A stretch of DNA of 64,000 nucleotides from Pyropia yezoensis (GCA_009829735.1 CM020619.1:9724375-9788374), one strand, 5' to 3'. Shown: positions 1 to 11,910, counted from the first letter of the stretch. Notes: generated by a model not told the origin, from the letters alone. Made by a program: numbers and translations.

Positions 1-1878
1 GGAAGAAGAAAGCAAACGCGCAGTTGTCTTTTTCCCTGAGGGCGCGGGCCAAGGGCGCCTCGCTGTCCCTCTTAACGTGCATCGGGGGGAGCCTCGGCAC
101 GTTGGCCAGGTAGCCCCCCCATAACCCCGAGTGGCCCCGACCCGAGTCTAACCTCGTCAGGTCGGGGGCCACTAACACTCCTAATTCTATTCCCACTCAC
201 TAATCTCACACTCAATTTCTCTGAAATCAAGTCCCTCGCAAGTATGCAAAAACCCATCAGAAATCCCTCTCTCACGTGTGGATAGCGTAGTCCACCGCAT
301 CCCAGTGCCGGGCACGGGCCACGGCCGCCAACCATCCTCACACGGCGGGCGTGTTCTGGCACCTGGTGCCCTCTGGTTGTCGTCCCGGGTCGGCGCCAAG
401 TCGGGGCCAGGGATGCTACATAGCTCCCTCCCTAGTCCGGCACGTCCTCGGGCCGAACCAGGTGCCACCGTGCACAGCCTCGAGCACGTCCACACCGGTG
501 CCGAGGTCAAACGTCTGCACCCTGGGCCGTGGTCACCTTTCCCCTGCCCCCGCCTCCTTCTTACTTTACCTCGACATTCCCGTTCCCCTTCGTTCTGGAC
601 GGCATGTCCAGCTCCGAGATTCAGGTTGGACATGTGGCTCCGGTGGCGTGTTCCGCGGAGGAGACCTCGGATGGTCGTACCCCATTCCTGCCTCCAGCTC
701 CTCGCGTGTCGGCGCGGACGCCGGTTGTCACGTTCGAGGATGCCGATCAAGTGCCCCCGGCTCCGGCGTCGCGCCTGGTCGAGACCCCCCCGGTGAGTCT
801 CCCGGAGATCAATCTCGGTCATGATCCCCTGGCTGTCCGGCGCTACACCACGGTGGGCGGAAGCGTCAGCGCGGTCCGGTGCCAGCAGGACTGCCTGGCC
901 ATCTGGCGTAAGGAGCTCCAGCGCGTTGTGTTGACCGACATGGACCAGACGCGCCTGTACACAGCGGACCAGATGCGCTTGACTCAAGAACGCTCTCAGA
1001 GCATTTCCGGTTCCTCTTGGGCTGCCCGCCTTGAGGACCTCCTCTTTGCGCTGGTGCTGGATCTGCCCTTGTCCGAGCGCCGATTGACAGCGTCCGTGCT
1101 CCGGTGGCAGGAGGAGGAAGATTACGTTCGCCGGGCGCTCCAGGTCTGGGACGAGGCGCTCAAGTGGTCGGGCAGCCTGAACTGTGATCCCCGTCCGAGT
1201 ATGGTTGCTCTGGAGCCGCCTTTCTCGACCCGGAAGTACTCTACGTTATCGCCGGCGCGGGAGCAAGGCGAGCGTCGTGGGCGCCCGCGGGGCTACATCG
1301 TGAGCTGCAACCACCAAGCGTTCTGAAAGCTGGACAAGGCCAACCGGGCGTCGTACTACCCCAAGGTCATCCCGCAGCAGCAGGAAGTAGAGATCCCGGT
1401 CGGGTTTACTCCGTCCAGCATCCCGTTTACGTGGTACTTCCTGGACGCCCTGACCCGGGCGTCGATCAAGGGCTTCATCAATTCCATCCCGTACATGATG
1501 TACACCTCCGAGATGATGGTCTCGGCCGCCAACCACTGGCTCCACGAGGTCTTGGTGCCCAACCGGCTCCGGCTTCAATCAGACCTCATGATGGTCTGGA
1601 TTAATGACAAGCTGCTCGTCGACTTCTTGTGCAGCCAGGATGTAGAGCAAAAGCAGCTCTTTGATGCGATCGACTTCCTGCTTCAACTCCCGGTGCACGA
1701 CCGGGCATTCTTGAGCTCGATCGCGGACCAGAATAGTCCGCGTCGGGATCGCCCGGGTTGGGTGCGGGTAGTCTATTTGACTTCCCCTGCCAAGGTGCAG
1801 CTGGAAAGGGCGTTGCCGGCGTGGCCGCAGCGAGCAGGTCTTCTTGCGCCGGCTGCCTTGGACCTGCTGCCACCTGGT
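1..1878 (-). mobile_element. Family A Ty3/gypsy fossil, copy A0 (3' end only)
   Basis: Positions 1-420 match, in the same orientation, the two LTRs of copy A2 (15180-15750 and 20849-21419) and end with the same GATGCTACA terminus, so the window opens about 150 bases inside an LTR. Right of it, 421-435 reads as a purine tract on the minus strand, the expected polypurine primer. The interior up to 1878 carries a frame on the opposite strand instead of pol. The copy stops exactly where the LTR of the inverted copy A1 begins at 1879. Broken: most of the element is not present. Confidence 0.85.
600..1878 (+). pseudogene. Antisense ORF of family A (copy A0), unknown product
   Basis: A long frame runs on the plus strand, opposite to the gag-pol direction of its element. 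It lies between the LTR and where pol should be. The translated product begins near the Met at 604 (MSSSEIQVGHV) and is rich in Pro, Arg and Trp, with segments such as DLLFALVLDLPLSERRLTA and the later VDFLCSQDVEQKQLFDAI. The second half matches the antisense frame of copy A2 (15830-16120), for example VDFLCSQD, LPVHDR, ADQNSPRRD and SPAKVQL, so the protein is a family trait and not a chance frame. No known domain is recognised. Broken, and cut off at the A1 junction. Antisense genes at this place are known in some plant Ty3/gypsy elements (Grande type); equating them is inference. Confidence 0.6.
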
Positions 1879-2450
1879 CGTAGCATACCTGGCCCGGACT
1901 TGGCGTCGACCCGGGATGTCGACCAAAGGGCACCAGGTGCCAGATCACGCCCGCCGTGTGAGGATGGTTGGCGGCCGTCGCCCGTGCCCGGCACTGGGAT
2001 GCGGTGGACTACGCTATCCACACGTGAGAGAGGGATTTCTGATGGGTTTTTGCATACTGGTGAGGGACTTGATTTCAGAGAAATTGAGTGTGAGATTAGT
2101 GAGTGGGAATAGAATTAGGAGTGTTAGTGGCCCCCGACCTGACGAGGTTAGACTCGGGTCGGGGTCACTCGGAGGTATGGGGGGCCTACCTGGCCAACGT
2201 GCCGAGGCTCCCCCCGATGCACGTTAAGAGGGACAGCGAGGCGCCCTTGGCCCGCGCCCTCAGGGAAAAAGACAACTGCGCGTTTGCTTTCTTCTTCCCC
2301 GTGTGCACTACCGTGCGCGTCTGTTTGCTCTGCGAGCAGGCACGTGAGGCAACAGGCATACCACTCTTGAAGGTCCCCCTTCTGTGTTACCTGTCCCTTT
2401 CCCCCGAGGGATACTGACACGTGTTTCAGAGGACCGAGTTTTATACCATA
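1879..2450 (+). repeat. 5' LTR of copy A1 (572 bases)
   Basis: This is the reverse complement of the LTRs at 15180-15750 and 20849-21419, with matching termini and nearly the same length (572 against 571). It also forms an inverted repeat with 1-420. It starts CGTAGCATACC where the family start is TGTAGCATCC. Confidence 0.9.
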
Positions 2451-2454
2451 TATT

Positions 2455-2472
2455 TGGGGGCGCAGCAGGGGA
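2455..2472 (+). other. Primer binding site of copy A1
   Basis: TGGGGGCGCAGCAGGGGA sits four bases after the LTR and matches 16 of 18 positions of the site in A2 and B1 (TGGTGGAGCAGCAGGGGA). A PBS starting TGG pairs with the CCA end of a tRNA. Confidence 0.65.
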
Positions 2473-2659
2473 TTGGAGTGTTTGAGAAAAGAAATTTGCG
2501 AGCAGCGGTTGGGTTTTTCCCGTTCTTTCCCATTCTGTGGTTACGGAATTATTTGCGCCCGTTCTCGGGAATCCCATTCCTGGTTCTCCAACCCCTCTCT
2601 TGTGGTCTTGAGGTCTTTGGAAACGCAGGAAACTAGACTGTGGAAGTCAAGAGTCCATC

Positions 2660-4410
2660 ATGGCTTTCCTCGCAGGCATGACGGCGCCCGAAGGGGTAAA
2701 CCCCTCGTCCCTTGACGCATCCTTGGTCACCGCTGTGGACCGTGTCCAACCCGGCGTCGTCCCCGCGGGCGAAGCAGACGTGGACGCGACACCCGGTAGC
2801 GTGCTGGAGTCTACAGGCGGGCAGCTGCAGTCTGCTTCGGTTCCTCCGGCTGTCGCTCCTGTGGAAGCCACCCCGGGGTCAACGGCGCTCGAGTCCGCTC
2901 GAGGCAGACGACTCTCTCCTCCCAGTTCGACTCCTGAACTTCCAGGGATACCCCCTGGTGGGTTTACTCCTGGACCTGCACAGGGCAACTGGGTGTATAC
3001 ACCTCTTCCTGTGGGCACTAGCCGTGCCAGAGGCACCGCTGTGACTGGCTCTACGGGTCCCCCTCAGACATCGACTCCTGGGGCCGGTCAAGCTTTCTCT
3101 CCCCTGGCGTCCTATTGGGCGGGGAGCTCCGAGACCGGTAATCGGAGCGGCCGGAGGCGGCGGCGTCGTTATCGTTTCGCCAGCGCCAGCGAGACCAGTT
3201 CTTTCAGCTCTGAGGAGGGATACGACTGGGACGCATTCCCTGGTCCCACCCGGCGGAGGCTGGTCAAGTTTGACTTTCCTGCCCATAAAGTGGGGGACGC
3301 CACCCTGAACAAGGTCAGGTACTGAGGCAACTACCGGCTGGAGAACCAAGAACAAGGTTACACCCGGAATAGGGTCAAGAAGATGGCATCCCTGATCCGA
3401 CGTATGCAGCCGAACTTCGGGGGACATCTTCAATTTTCTGGGAAGAGGCAGGCGCTTATCTTTGCCTTCCTGCGCCGATTTGTCAACGACGACGATGTGT
3501 CCGAAGGCAAGGCACTCTACATCCTCGTTATCTTCATGACCGGAGAAGCGGAACAGCGGTTCGCACAGGTCCTTTCAGACTCAGCCGGACACATCTTTGG
3601 GCGTACCATTGGGAGCTCTCCGGAGGCGGTGAACTGGCTCCTGTCCAACTACGCTGACGCGGACTCCCTGCGCAAGGCAAGGGGAAAGTTGAACCAGCAA
3701 CCATGGAGCGACACGAGACTCCAGAGGCGTTCGCCCGCCGTGTCCGGGAGATGAGCGAGGCTTGTGGCAACGTTTACCTTGAGGACAGGCTTCAAATGAT
3801 CTTCTCGGAAAGGCTTCCTGAACATCTTTAAGTGGACGCTGAGAACTACAACCAGGAACACCAAGATCACACCTTCCAGCAGCTGATGGCCTACATCCAG
3901 GGAAAGAAGCGGCACGCCAAGGCCCTCCAAGCTTTCATGGTGTCGACTCCCAAGCCGTTGTCGCGAGTTCGTCCCGGACCCGAAAAGCATAAAGGAGGTG
4001 ATTGCCCTGTACCGGAGCTGGCAGTTGGCGAGACCTCACCCGTCGTGTCAGCTGACAAGTGGGGCGGCGTCGTCTCGAAGAAGCAACCTTCCTTAGTAGC
4101 TCCTAGGCAGGTCAAGAACCAGCGCTTCCAATCTTGTTGGCTGTGACAGAAGGAGCACCATATGTCCTACTAGTGCCCGACCATCCCCAAGGATCTCCAG
4201 GAGAAGCTCAAGCGTCAAGGACTGGTGTTTGCAAAGGCGGTCAACTGGGCTGACCGGCGAGCGACTTCCAAGACGGATAAGGCACAGGTACACGCGATCC
4301 GGGTAGCAACCTTGCAGAGCATTACGGAGGCTCTGACCAAGGAAGCTCCTACGGACTTTGACCTGGGGACCGAGGCTTCCGAGGAATTCTCGGACTCGGG
4401 AAGCGAGTAG
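2660..4410 (+). pseudogene. gag of copy A1
   Basis: The N-terminal part begins at the ATG at 2660 (MAFLAGMTAPEGVNPSSLDA) and is Pro/Ser/Thr-rich, followed by an Arg-rich patch near 3150. A capsid-like part follows (EGKALYILV, TGEAEQRFAQV, AVNWLLSNYADADSLRKA). The same blocks occur in order in A2 on the minus strand (20638 down to about 18850). The structural protein would form the particle core. Broken, with several interruptions. Confidence 0.75.
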
Positions 4411-4539
4411 GGCAGGCGCTCTCTCCAAGTGTCTTCCCGAATCTCCGACGGCAGGTTACTTCTATTCGTTCTCCCCTTGCGTACCGGGAGAAAGGACGGC
4501 AGTTACCTGCTCAACTGGTAGCCGCCTGGACACCCTGTT

Positions 4540-7500
4540 TGTTCAAGGGGACCTTGCTCGTCCTGCGTAAAGGCAACCTCAAGATTAATGCTCGTATGCG
4601 TGTGGAGGATAGCCTCCCCGAAGCTGTTACTCCGGTGGTCGACACGGATGTCAGACCAAACGTCATCACTGAGAACCTGTTACCTCCGGGCTGGCGTCGA
4701 CATGCCTGGAGAGCCCCTTCCAAAACCCGAATTGCAGACGCTTTGCTTCAAACCGTACGATCGCTTGGCCGCTTTCTGTCGCCATCTTTGTCAACAATGA
4801 ACCAATGCATTTTCCCTCTCTCGTAGTCAAAACCCTCTCAGTCCCCCTCATCCTAGGCTGGGACTTCCAGAAGCTGCATGTCAGGAGTATCCTGCCGGGA
4901 GAAGGAAAGGCGCAGTTCAACTATGGGTTTGTGTCGCCGGTGCTGGACCATCTGCACACCAAGGTTCGTGTAGTCAAGAACGAGAAGGATCGCATCTTAC
5001 CCTCTACTTTGACTCTCTTCAAACCGGTGCTCCTCCCTCCTCGTTCGGAGACCAAGGTTCAAGTGACTACCTGGACTACGGGTCAATGCCTGATCTACGG
5101 ACGTAAGGAATATCTGGCCAAACACCGGTTATATTTGGCCCACGGACATCAAAAGAAGGTGGAGAGGCACACCCCATTCTCGGTGCTAATCGTCAATGTG
5201 AGCCGGAAGCCGATAGCTCTCGCCAAGGGTACTCGAGTTGGAACGGCCGAAAATATATCGAGGGTCTGCCCGTGCCATAGCAAGGAGGACCTCTTGAACC
5301 TGCAACAAGAACTGGCATCCAACAAAACCGCCCTAGACGTACCTCCGGAGCAAGCGCAGGCTGCCGGCGTTACCTCGAAACCCGATCCGGCACCACCCAG
5401 GATGCCGAACGTCAACTAAGGAAATGTTCCTCCTGACCTGAAGGAGGCACTGGAGAAGCTTCTCCGGGAATATCGGCACCTATGGTCTGGAGAGCTGGGC
5501 AAGATAGACGCCACCCTACACCGGATTCAACTCAAGCCGGATGCCAAGCCAGTGCACCTGCAACCGTATCGGGCTGGACCACACCGCCGGGATGAGATAT
5601 AGAAGCAGGTTAACAAGATGCTCAAGATCGTTGTTATCGAGCCCTCAGATGGCGAGTGGGCCTTCCTGGTGGTGGTCGTCCCAAAACCTGGCGGGCAGTT
5701 CCGATTTTTCGTCGACTACAGACGCCTGAACGAGATGACAGTCAAGGATGTCTACCCAATACCCCGGATGCATGATTGCATCGACTTTCTTAGTGATGCC
5801 ACCCTCTTGTCAACTCTGGATTGTAACGCCGGTTACTGGCAGATCCCTCTGGCTGACGAGGACAAGGACAAGACCACCTTCACGTGCCATATGGGACTAC
5901 TTCGGTGCAAGCGTCTTTCTTTTGGTCTCACCAATGCTCCGGTTACCTTCCAGAGAGCGATGACATCGTCCTGTCCGGACTCAGGTGGAGGACATGTCTG
6001 GTTTACCTGGACGACATTATTGTCTTCTCCATGACCCGAGCGGAACAGCTAGACCACCTCCGATAGGTTCTGGCTCTCTTGTACAAGGATGGAGTTAGCC
6101 TGAAAGCCGAGAAGTGCCACCTACTCGAGACTGAAGTGGGGTATCAGGGGCACATGCTGAGTCCGGGGGAGCTTCGGGTCAGCGAAAAGTGTTTCTAGGC
6201 TCTTCGGCAAGCCCGGCAACCTGAGATCCAGACGGAACTCAAGAGCTCTCTAGGAATGTGCAAAGTCTACAGTCGGTTTGTACGGGACTATGCCTTAATT
6301 GCCTCGCCGTTGACCAAGCTCACCAGCAAGAAGCTTCCCGCACAACTTCCGGTGTTCGACGAGAAGCAGACCGCGGCCTTCGAAGAGCTCAAGAAACGCC
6401 TGACCACGACTCCAGTACTGGCGCTACCCAAGCGGGAGGGCCAGTTTGTTCTAGAGACTGACGCCTGCGGCGTCCAGGTGGGGCTCTCTCTACTCCAGCA
6501 ACAACCTGATGGGCACTTCCTCCCGGTGAGCTACTACAGTCGCGTGCTGACTCCCGCCGAGAAGAATTATTCCACGACGGAGCGCGAGTGCTTGGCGGTC
6601 GCCTGGGCCTGCTTCCAGTGACGCCCCTATCTAGAAGGACAAGATTTTCTCATCCAGACAGACCATGCCAGCCTAAGGTGGCTGCTATGCATGGACAGCA
6701 GCCAAGGAAGTGTCGCCTGGTGGCGTCTACGCCTTTCGGAGTTCAAGTGCATGGTGTGCCCCAGAGCAGGGAGGGAGCACCACTGCGCCGACACCATGTC
6801 CCGGTTGGAGACTCCTGCAGCCGATACGGGCCCTATCCCGGAGGAAATGCCCTGTTTCATCCTCCTGAATGTCGGACGTGGTTGGCACGCTCCTCTTTAT
6901 GAGCCGCCTGAAGCTCACCAGCCGGTAACCATTCAGCGGATGCTGGAGGCACAGCTCAAGGATCCTCTTGTTTTGGAGCTCCGCCACCAGATGGACCTAA
7001 ACCAGAATAGTCGCTTCTCCGCGTCCACGGACGGACTCCCAATACGGGTATCACCCTTTGATGGGGCAACTCAAGTCTACGTACCGCAAGACCTACGAGC
7101 TGATATCCACCGCCTGGAACACTCGTCTCCCCAGGCTGGACACCCTGGCATCAACCGTATGTACGCCTCGATGCGGCGACACGACTTCTGGGTAACCATG
7201 GCAAGTGACGTTCACAAGCATTTAGAGGCTTGTGTCTCCTGTGCAAAGGAACCAGTTGACCCACAGGAAGAATACTTCGAAGCTACGCCTGTTCCCTGCG
7301 GCGGAGCCTTTTGCAAGCTGGAGCATGGACATCCTGGGGCCCCTACCTGAGACATCTAGTGGCAACGTTGACCTGCTCATTATCTGTGACCGGTTCTCCA
7401 AGTTCACCCGAGCAATCCCGCTAAGAACCATCACGGCCCTGGACGTCACGTCGGCTTTCTGTGTGTATTGCATAGCTTCCTATGGCCCTCCGGACTCCAG

Positions 7501-8290
7501 CTTGACCGACAGTGGTCCCCAGTTCGCAGCCCTGTTCTTCCGAGGAGTCTGTGACCTGATGGGTATCAAGAGCTTGTTTACTACGACGTACCACCCACAG
7601 CCGAATGGTGAAGTGGAACGATTAAACCGGACCCTGGTGGACATGCTTCGGCACTACGTTGAGGAGCATAAAGAAGACTGAGACATGCCCCTGCCCGTTC
7701 TCACTCTAGCCTACAACTCTCGTGTTCACCGGACAACAGGGGTAGCTCCACTAGACTTTGTTACCACAAAGCGACTGACCAACTTCTCCCTGAAAAGAAT
7801 ACCGGACGGTCTCCCGCCTGCCCTGAAGCCGGGCCCCAAGGCAAAAGACGACTTCCTGGAACAACTGAATCTCCTTCTCGCACGAGTCAAGGAGTCATTC
7901 GCGAAGATCCAGGCGCGATTCAAGCGCGACTATGATAAGGGTGTACGGCAAAAGAACAAGAAACTGGGTGATGTCGACTGGGTCTTTGTGGATAACCACA
8001 GCAAGACACGGGGAAAGCTGGACTCTAAGACGGATGGGCGTTTTGAAATCCTGGGCACGTGCGGCTGGACGCTCCTCCTAGACGTGGATGGCTCTCCGTA
8101 CAGGGAGAGCAGTGACCACGTCCCTCGAGCTCCACCGCTAAGAAGACGGGACCTGACCCTGCGCAAGCGCACCGCAGTACCCTGGTTATCCCAACAAGAA
8201 GGCCGAGAAGACGTCTACGTCAAGTGTGTAGACCACGCCTGAAGGAAGAGACGCCTGTACCTGCGAGTACGCTTGTTCGGCTTCAACCCA
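4540..8290 (+). pseudogene. pol of copy A1 (PR, RT, RNase H, INT, partial chromodomain)
   Basis: Rough domain places: protease 4600-4930; reverse transcriptase 5600-6250 with FVDYRRLNEMTVKDVYPIPR and VYLDDIIVFS (the YLDD polymerase motif); RNase H about 6340-6620 with ETDACG; the HHCC zinc-binding part of integrase 7110-7250; integrase core 7300-7680 with MDILGPLPE, DSGPQFAALFF and YHPQPNGEVERLNRT; C-terminal part 7690-8240; then LYLRVRLFGF, the start of the chromodomain. The order RT-RNase H-INT is typical of Ty3/gypsy, not Ty1/copia. Broken, with several interruptions; not expected to make a working polyprotein. Confidence 0.85.
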
Positions 8291-8639
8291 TCCCGCCTAG
8301 CCGTCCTTGACTGCCCAAACCCGGCTTCCGCCCCCCGAGCTCCGCCGTCTCCGTCCACCGCCACTCTCCAGCCCCCGGACAGTACTCTCGCCTTGCTTCG
8401 CGAGTACCCGCCCCTCCGCCCGCCAGCTGCCACCCGCAGAGCGGCCCAGTCTCCGTCCACCGCCGGTCCCCCAACCCCCTAGAGCACTCGCACCCAGCCC
8501 CGTGAGCGCCTCTACCCCGCCCCCGTAGCAGCATCTCGCGCCTGCGCCTTCCACGTTGTATCCGTTTCCTCCTAGCCCACCCAAAGTAGACCAAGCGTTT
8601 TCAGAATGGCGATCCGGCGCTGGGAGCCCCAGAAGATGG

Positions 8640-10420
8640 GGGACTCTTCTCCCTCTGCAGCGTCCGTCACCCGCTCGCCGCAGTACGCCTCCTCCTCCAC
8701 GCTCTCTTCATACGCGCTATTGCGCGACTCCAAAACTTGTGCTGCGCGGCTGCCACGTCCTGGATGAAGGAGGCCAGTTGAAGATGGGTGCAGATCATGC
8801 GCAGCACGTTCCACCTCCCTTTCGGACGGACGAAGGTGTTCTCTACCACCACACGCGTTTTTGCATGATGGTGATTGAAGCGCCGCATGGAGCTGACGTT
8901 AGGTCCGCGCATGTCTGCCTCACGAGTGGGAGTAGTCTACAAGGAGTGCAATGGGCAGGAACAGCAACAGACAGACAACAACGGAAAGCTCACGAAGATC
9001 ACACTGCATATACTCTACTCAGAGCCAGTCTGGGGGGGGGCCCAGCGACGAGGACGCGTCGCGAGCATCGTTCACCGCTCGTCTCCCCGGTTCACGGGGT
9101 CTGGCAACACGTCGGTGGGAATCGCTCGGTACAGGTCGCTGGTGGGGACGGCGCGGAGAGGGGCGGGGGACTTTTGAGCGTGGGGGGGGGAGCTGTTGCG
9201 ACAACATACCAAGAACGACGTCAGAGCAAAGCCTGAGTCCCGGAAAATGAGCTCTCTGTCTAGCATTGGCCGTAGCAGACCATCGAGGCCCTCCATCGAG
9301 GAGCACTACGACCTGGCACGGAACGTCAGAGAGTTCCCTCGCGAGCGTGGGGACCCGCCGACAAAAACACGGACGCGACGCGTGCCGATGATGGAAAGGA
9401 GCAGCATTGAGAACCGCGCCTTGCGGTCGAAGAATGTCTCATTGTGCTCCACGAAGGGCGTCATGAACGGGGTGATACATTCGTCTACAGCTCCGCATCT
9501 GTCGCCAGACCAAACACCACAAAAGAAAATGAAAGAGAGCTACGAAGGCAATTGAAAACCACGGCATAGAAGCAGATTACATCAGGACACTGGGAGCTAG
9601 CCGCAATAGATGTGGGAGTGGCATCGGCAGTCTCGCGTCTATGTCCATGGCTCTCTTCCTCACCGGCGAACTCGCGCCCCCCACACCCCCCCCGGCGACT
9701 TCTTCCCCCCCCGGCACGCCCGCTACGCGCGCGGTGAGCCGGTGGGTGAGCATTGTCAAGCTCTCAAGGCGCGCGGTGCCGCCATCGACCACGCTCTCTG
9801 AGTACTCTCCCTGCCCCCACCCGCCTCCCCCACCAAGAACGGACACGGGGACAAGTCATCCAAGGAGAGGGTCAAAGACAGACACGCGCCGCGTGCGCAG
9901 CGACTAAAACATACAGCCCAGACCACGTGGACGTGTTTCCGCCCGTCAGTGTCGCAAAGTCGCGCCCAATTAGCTGAAGCTCGGCAGCGCCTGGCCATTC
10001 TGGCTCGGGCAGGCCCGCCAACAAGGCGGCAACATCGGGTGCGCAGTGCTTTGAAGACATGGACTCCGCAACGTCCACTGCACGCGCAAACACACGCTGC
10101 CTTCTTACTTGAGCAATCCAAACAGCTTTGCAAACATGCGGTACCTTGGATGGATAGGGCTGGGGCCGCGCGCCGGCACAGGCAGGTGAAGGGTGGCTTG
10201 AGCAACCAACTCATCAAAGTGCTCCGGGGTCATCCTCACATTGCCGATAAAACGGCCTCTCTCGAGACTCTTCCGGGAAAAACGGCCAACAAAGTCTCTT
10301 ACGTGATGCGCAGCGCGGCTACCTCAACCGCAAATTTCGAAGAGGTCGGCGAGCTCCACCACCTCAAGCAGCTCCGCTGGGTTCCACAGGATCTCTTCCC
10401 GGCCTTGGGTGCTTACGACG
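8640..10420 (-). pseudogene. PIF/Harbinger-like transposase, decayed, with intron
   Basis: Minus-strand pieces in order match a Harbinger DDE transposase: MTPEHFDELVAQATLHLP (10232 down to 10180; the family N-terminal helix), GAVDECITPFMTPF then FFDRKARFSMLLLSIIG (about 9495-9390; first catalytic Asp region), VRVFVGG (about 9380), DSGFALTSFL (9240-9211) and HAKTRVVVENTFVRPKGRWN (8870-8810; the conserved third-acid block VENxFxRxKGRW). Between the last two lies a plausible 273-base intron with donor GTATGT at 9209 and acceptor TTGTAG ending at 8937. A second donor, CTCAA/GTAAGA, follows the N-terminal block near 10105. The expected His-Asp after VFVGG is lost and at least one stop and one frame change lie in the central exon, so it is a pseudogene. 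Cut-and-paste transposase by family; terminal repeats were not found. Confidence 0.7.
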
Positions 10421-10908
10421 GATAGAATGACGTGCCGCGCGACCGCCCAGCTGTCCAAGCAGACCGGCTTCAGCGCCCCAAGGGGCGGGATGCAGACGAG
10501 GGGGGGGGGAGTGGGAAGGCGAAGCAGTGGTTGAAAAAAAAAGACAGAAAGCAGGTGCGACAGACATGCGGGAATCCGAGAGGAAGAGAACAGCAGCTGA
10601 TGGGACATAGAGAGGGCAAGGTGGCACTGGTTAGAACTATGGGAATAACGATGCTATATTTCCTATAGCTATGAGTCACAGAGGGTTACAGATGCCTTCA
10701 AAAACGAGACCTCGAAGACAGCAGACAAAATGCCGCAATGGCAGCGATCACGTATCGTAGGAGGTGGGCGGTGGTCCGGACCAATCAACAGTCGCAGCAC
10801 AGAGGGGCAGGGATTCCTGATTCTCAATCGACAAGGAGTTACCCGTCGGTCAGGTAAATGAATTCAAAATGCTGGCAATAGTCTTTGGGGCCTAGTGTTG
10901 GTACCGAA
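10421..10908. other. Gap with no gene recognised
   Basis: Short frames on both strands have no recognisable protein. The stretch holds a G run at 10501-10509 and an A run near 10531-10540. Nothing else is supported. Confidence 0.5.
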
Positions 10909-11423
10909 CAGGGGTTCTCAAGCGTACCACTTTTGGTTAAGCGTACGAGTATTGAGTGAATTTCAAGATAAGCGAACGCGTACCAGCGTGTCGTCGACTG
11001 CGAGCAAGCGACTTTTCCAAACTCACCTGAAAAAGCGTACTTTCCTCACGTACTCCTACCGGATGATATCTAGCAAGCGCACTGTCAAAAATTGCAGTAA
11101 ACAGCGTACACCAAGCGTACTCGGTGACTTACGGTCAAAGCGAAGTCTGACAAGGACTTCTTGAGTGTTTTGAACTCCCCAATGGATCTGAATGCTGCCT
11201 GTTGGTGTAAACGAAACCATGGTATAACGCAATAGCCGCTATGATTCGCCCGGCAGCGTTCCTGGCCAAAGTACGTTTGAGCATGATACTCTTGCGTACA
11301 TTTTGCCGGCTGGAGTGCGCGTATGCGTACCAGTCACATTCAGATTTTTTCAGTGCGTACGCGTAGAATGCTAAAATAACACGCGCGTCATACGCTTTTT
11401 TTGCGTACGAGTGCCAACCCCTG
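10909..11423. mobile_element. Non-autonomous hAT-type element (515 bases)
   Basis: The left end reads CAGGGGTTCTCAAGCGTACC and the right end, on the minus strand, CAGGGGTTGGCACTCGTACG. These are inverted terminal repeats starting CAGGGGTT, typical of hAT elements. The flanks GTACCGAA (10901-10908) and GTACAGAC (11424-11431) agree at six of eight bases, an aged 8-base target duplication, the hAT length. Inside, the hexamer GCGTAC or its complement recurs about ten times, mostly near the two ends, as subterminal transposase-binding repeats do in Ac/Ds. No coding frame was recognised. Confidence 0.75.
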
Positions 11424-11735
11424 GTACAGACACCTGACCAACCCGCAAATTGCCAGATTTGCGCGGGACTGGAAGGATCGGGGGGCAATGTTATGCCACG
11501 AGTACATTTTCTGTTGGGGTTGGCTGTTGAATGGAGCGCTCTAACGAAGCGCATAAGTCCGGATATTGACCTGCAGATTGGTAGGAAGAAGGAGCAAATA
11601 CTCTCACACCCCCCCCCCCCCCCAACCGACATTTCCGGCAGAAGCCACAAAGAGGAGCAACCGGCGCCCAGTGCAGTTCCCATTGTTGCGGGATTGACCG
11701 CAAGGGCGTTTTGGCCTCAGAAACGTTGTTGAGAC
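11424..11735. other. Gap between two hAT features; C run
   Basis: No gene was recognised. A C run of about 14 bases lies at 11609-11622. Confidence 0.5.
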
Positions 11736-11910
11736 CAGGGCTGTTCAAGGGTATCTGGCCAAGGGTATTACGAGTGTGTCGAATCAAGGGTATACACCGT
11801 ACACATGGCGGACTCCGGGTTTCTCGCCAAATGCACTCTTCAGTCGGTATCGGGTATTCAAGGGTGTCTGTGATACACTCTACTCAGATCCTAAGGGTAT
11901 TAAGGGTATG
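11736..11910. repeat. AAGGGTA repeat cluster with CAGGGC start; possible hAT 5' end
   Basis: A block opening CAGGGCTGTTCAAGGGTATC carries at least six copies of AAGGGTA or close variants, most in direct orientation. The opening CAGGG and the repeats resemble the terminal and subterminal design of hAT elements, and a hAT transposase starts 365 bases downstream. A matching right end and a target duplication were not found, so the link is inference. Confidence 0.45.

Larger units (their letters stand above)
1879..8290 (+). mobile_element. Family A Ty3/gypsy fossil, copy A1
   Basis: Left to right: 5' LTR (1879-2450), primer binding site (2455-2472), gag, protease, reverse transcriptase, RNase H, integrase and the start of a chromodomain. 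Similarity to copy A2 stops inside the chromodomain near 8290, and no 3' LTR follows, so the right end is lost. Coding order gag-PR-RT-RH-INT with a chromodomain places it among chromoviruses of the Ty3/gypsy (Metaviridae) group. Broken, with many interruptions (more than ten). Its LTR differs visibly from both A2 LTRs, so it is an older or separate insertion. Confidence 0.9.

Noticed and set aside
11736-11910. AAGGGTA repeats as an interstitial telomere
   Set aside because: The spacing is irregular and the words are too few and too variable for telomeric tandem repeats; a hAT subterminal array explains them better.
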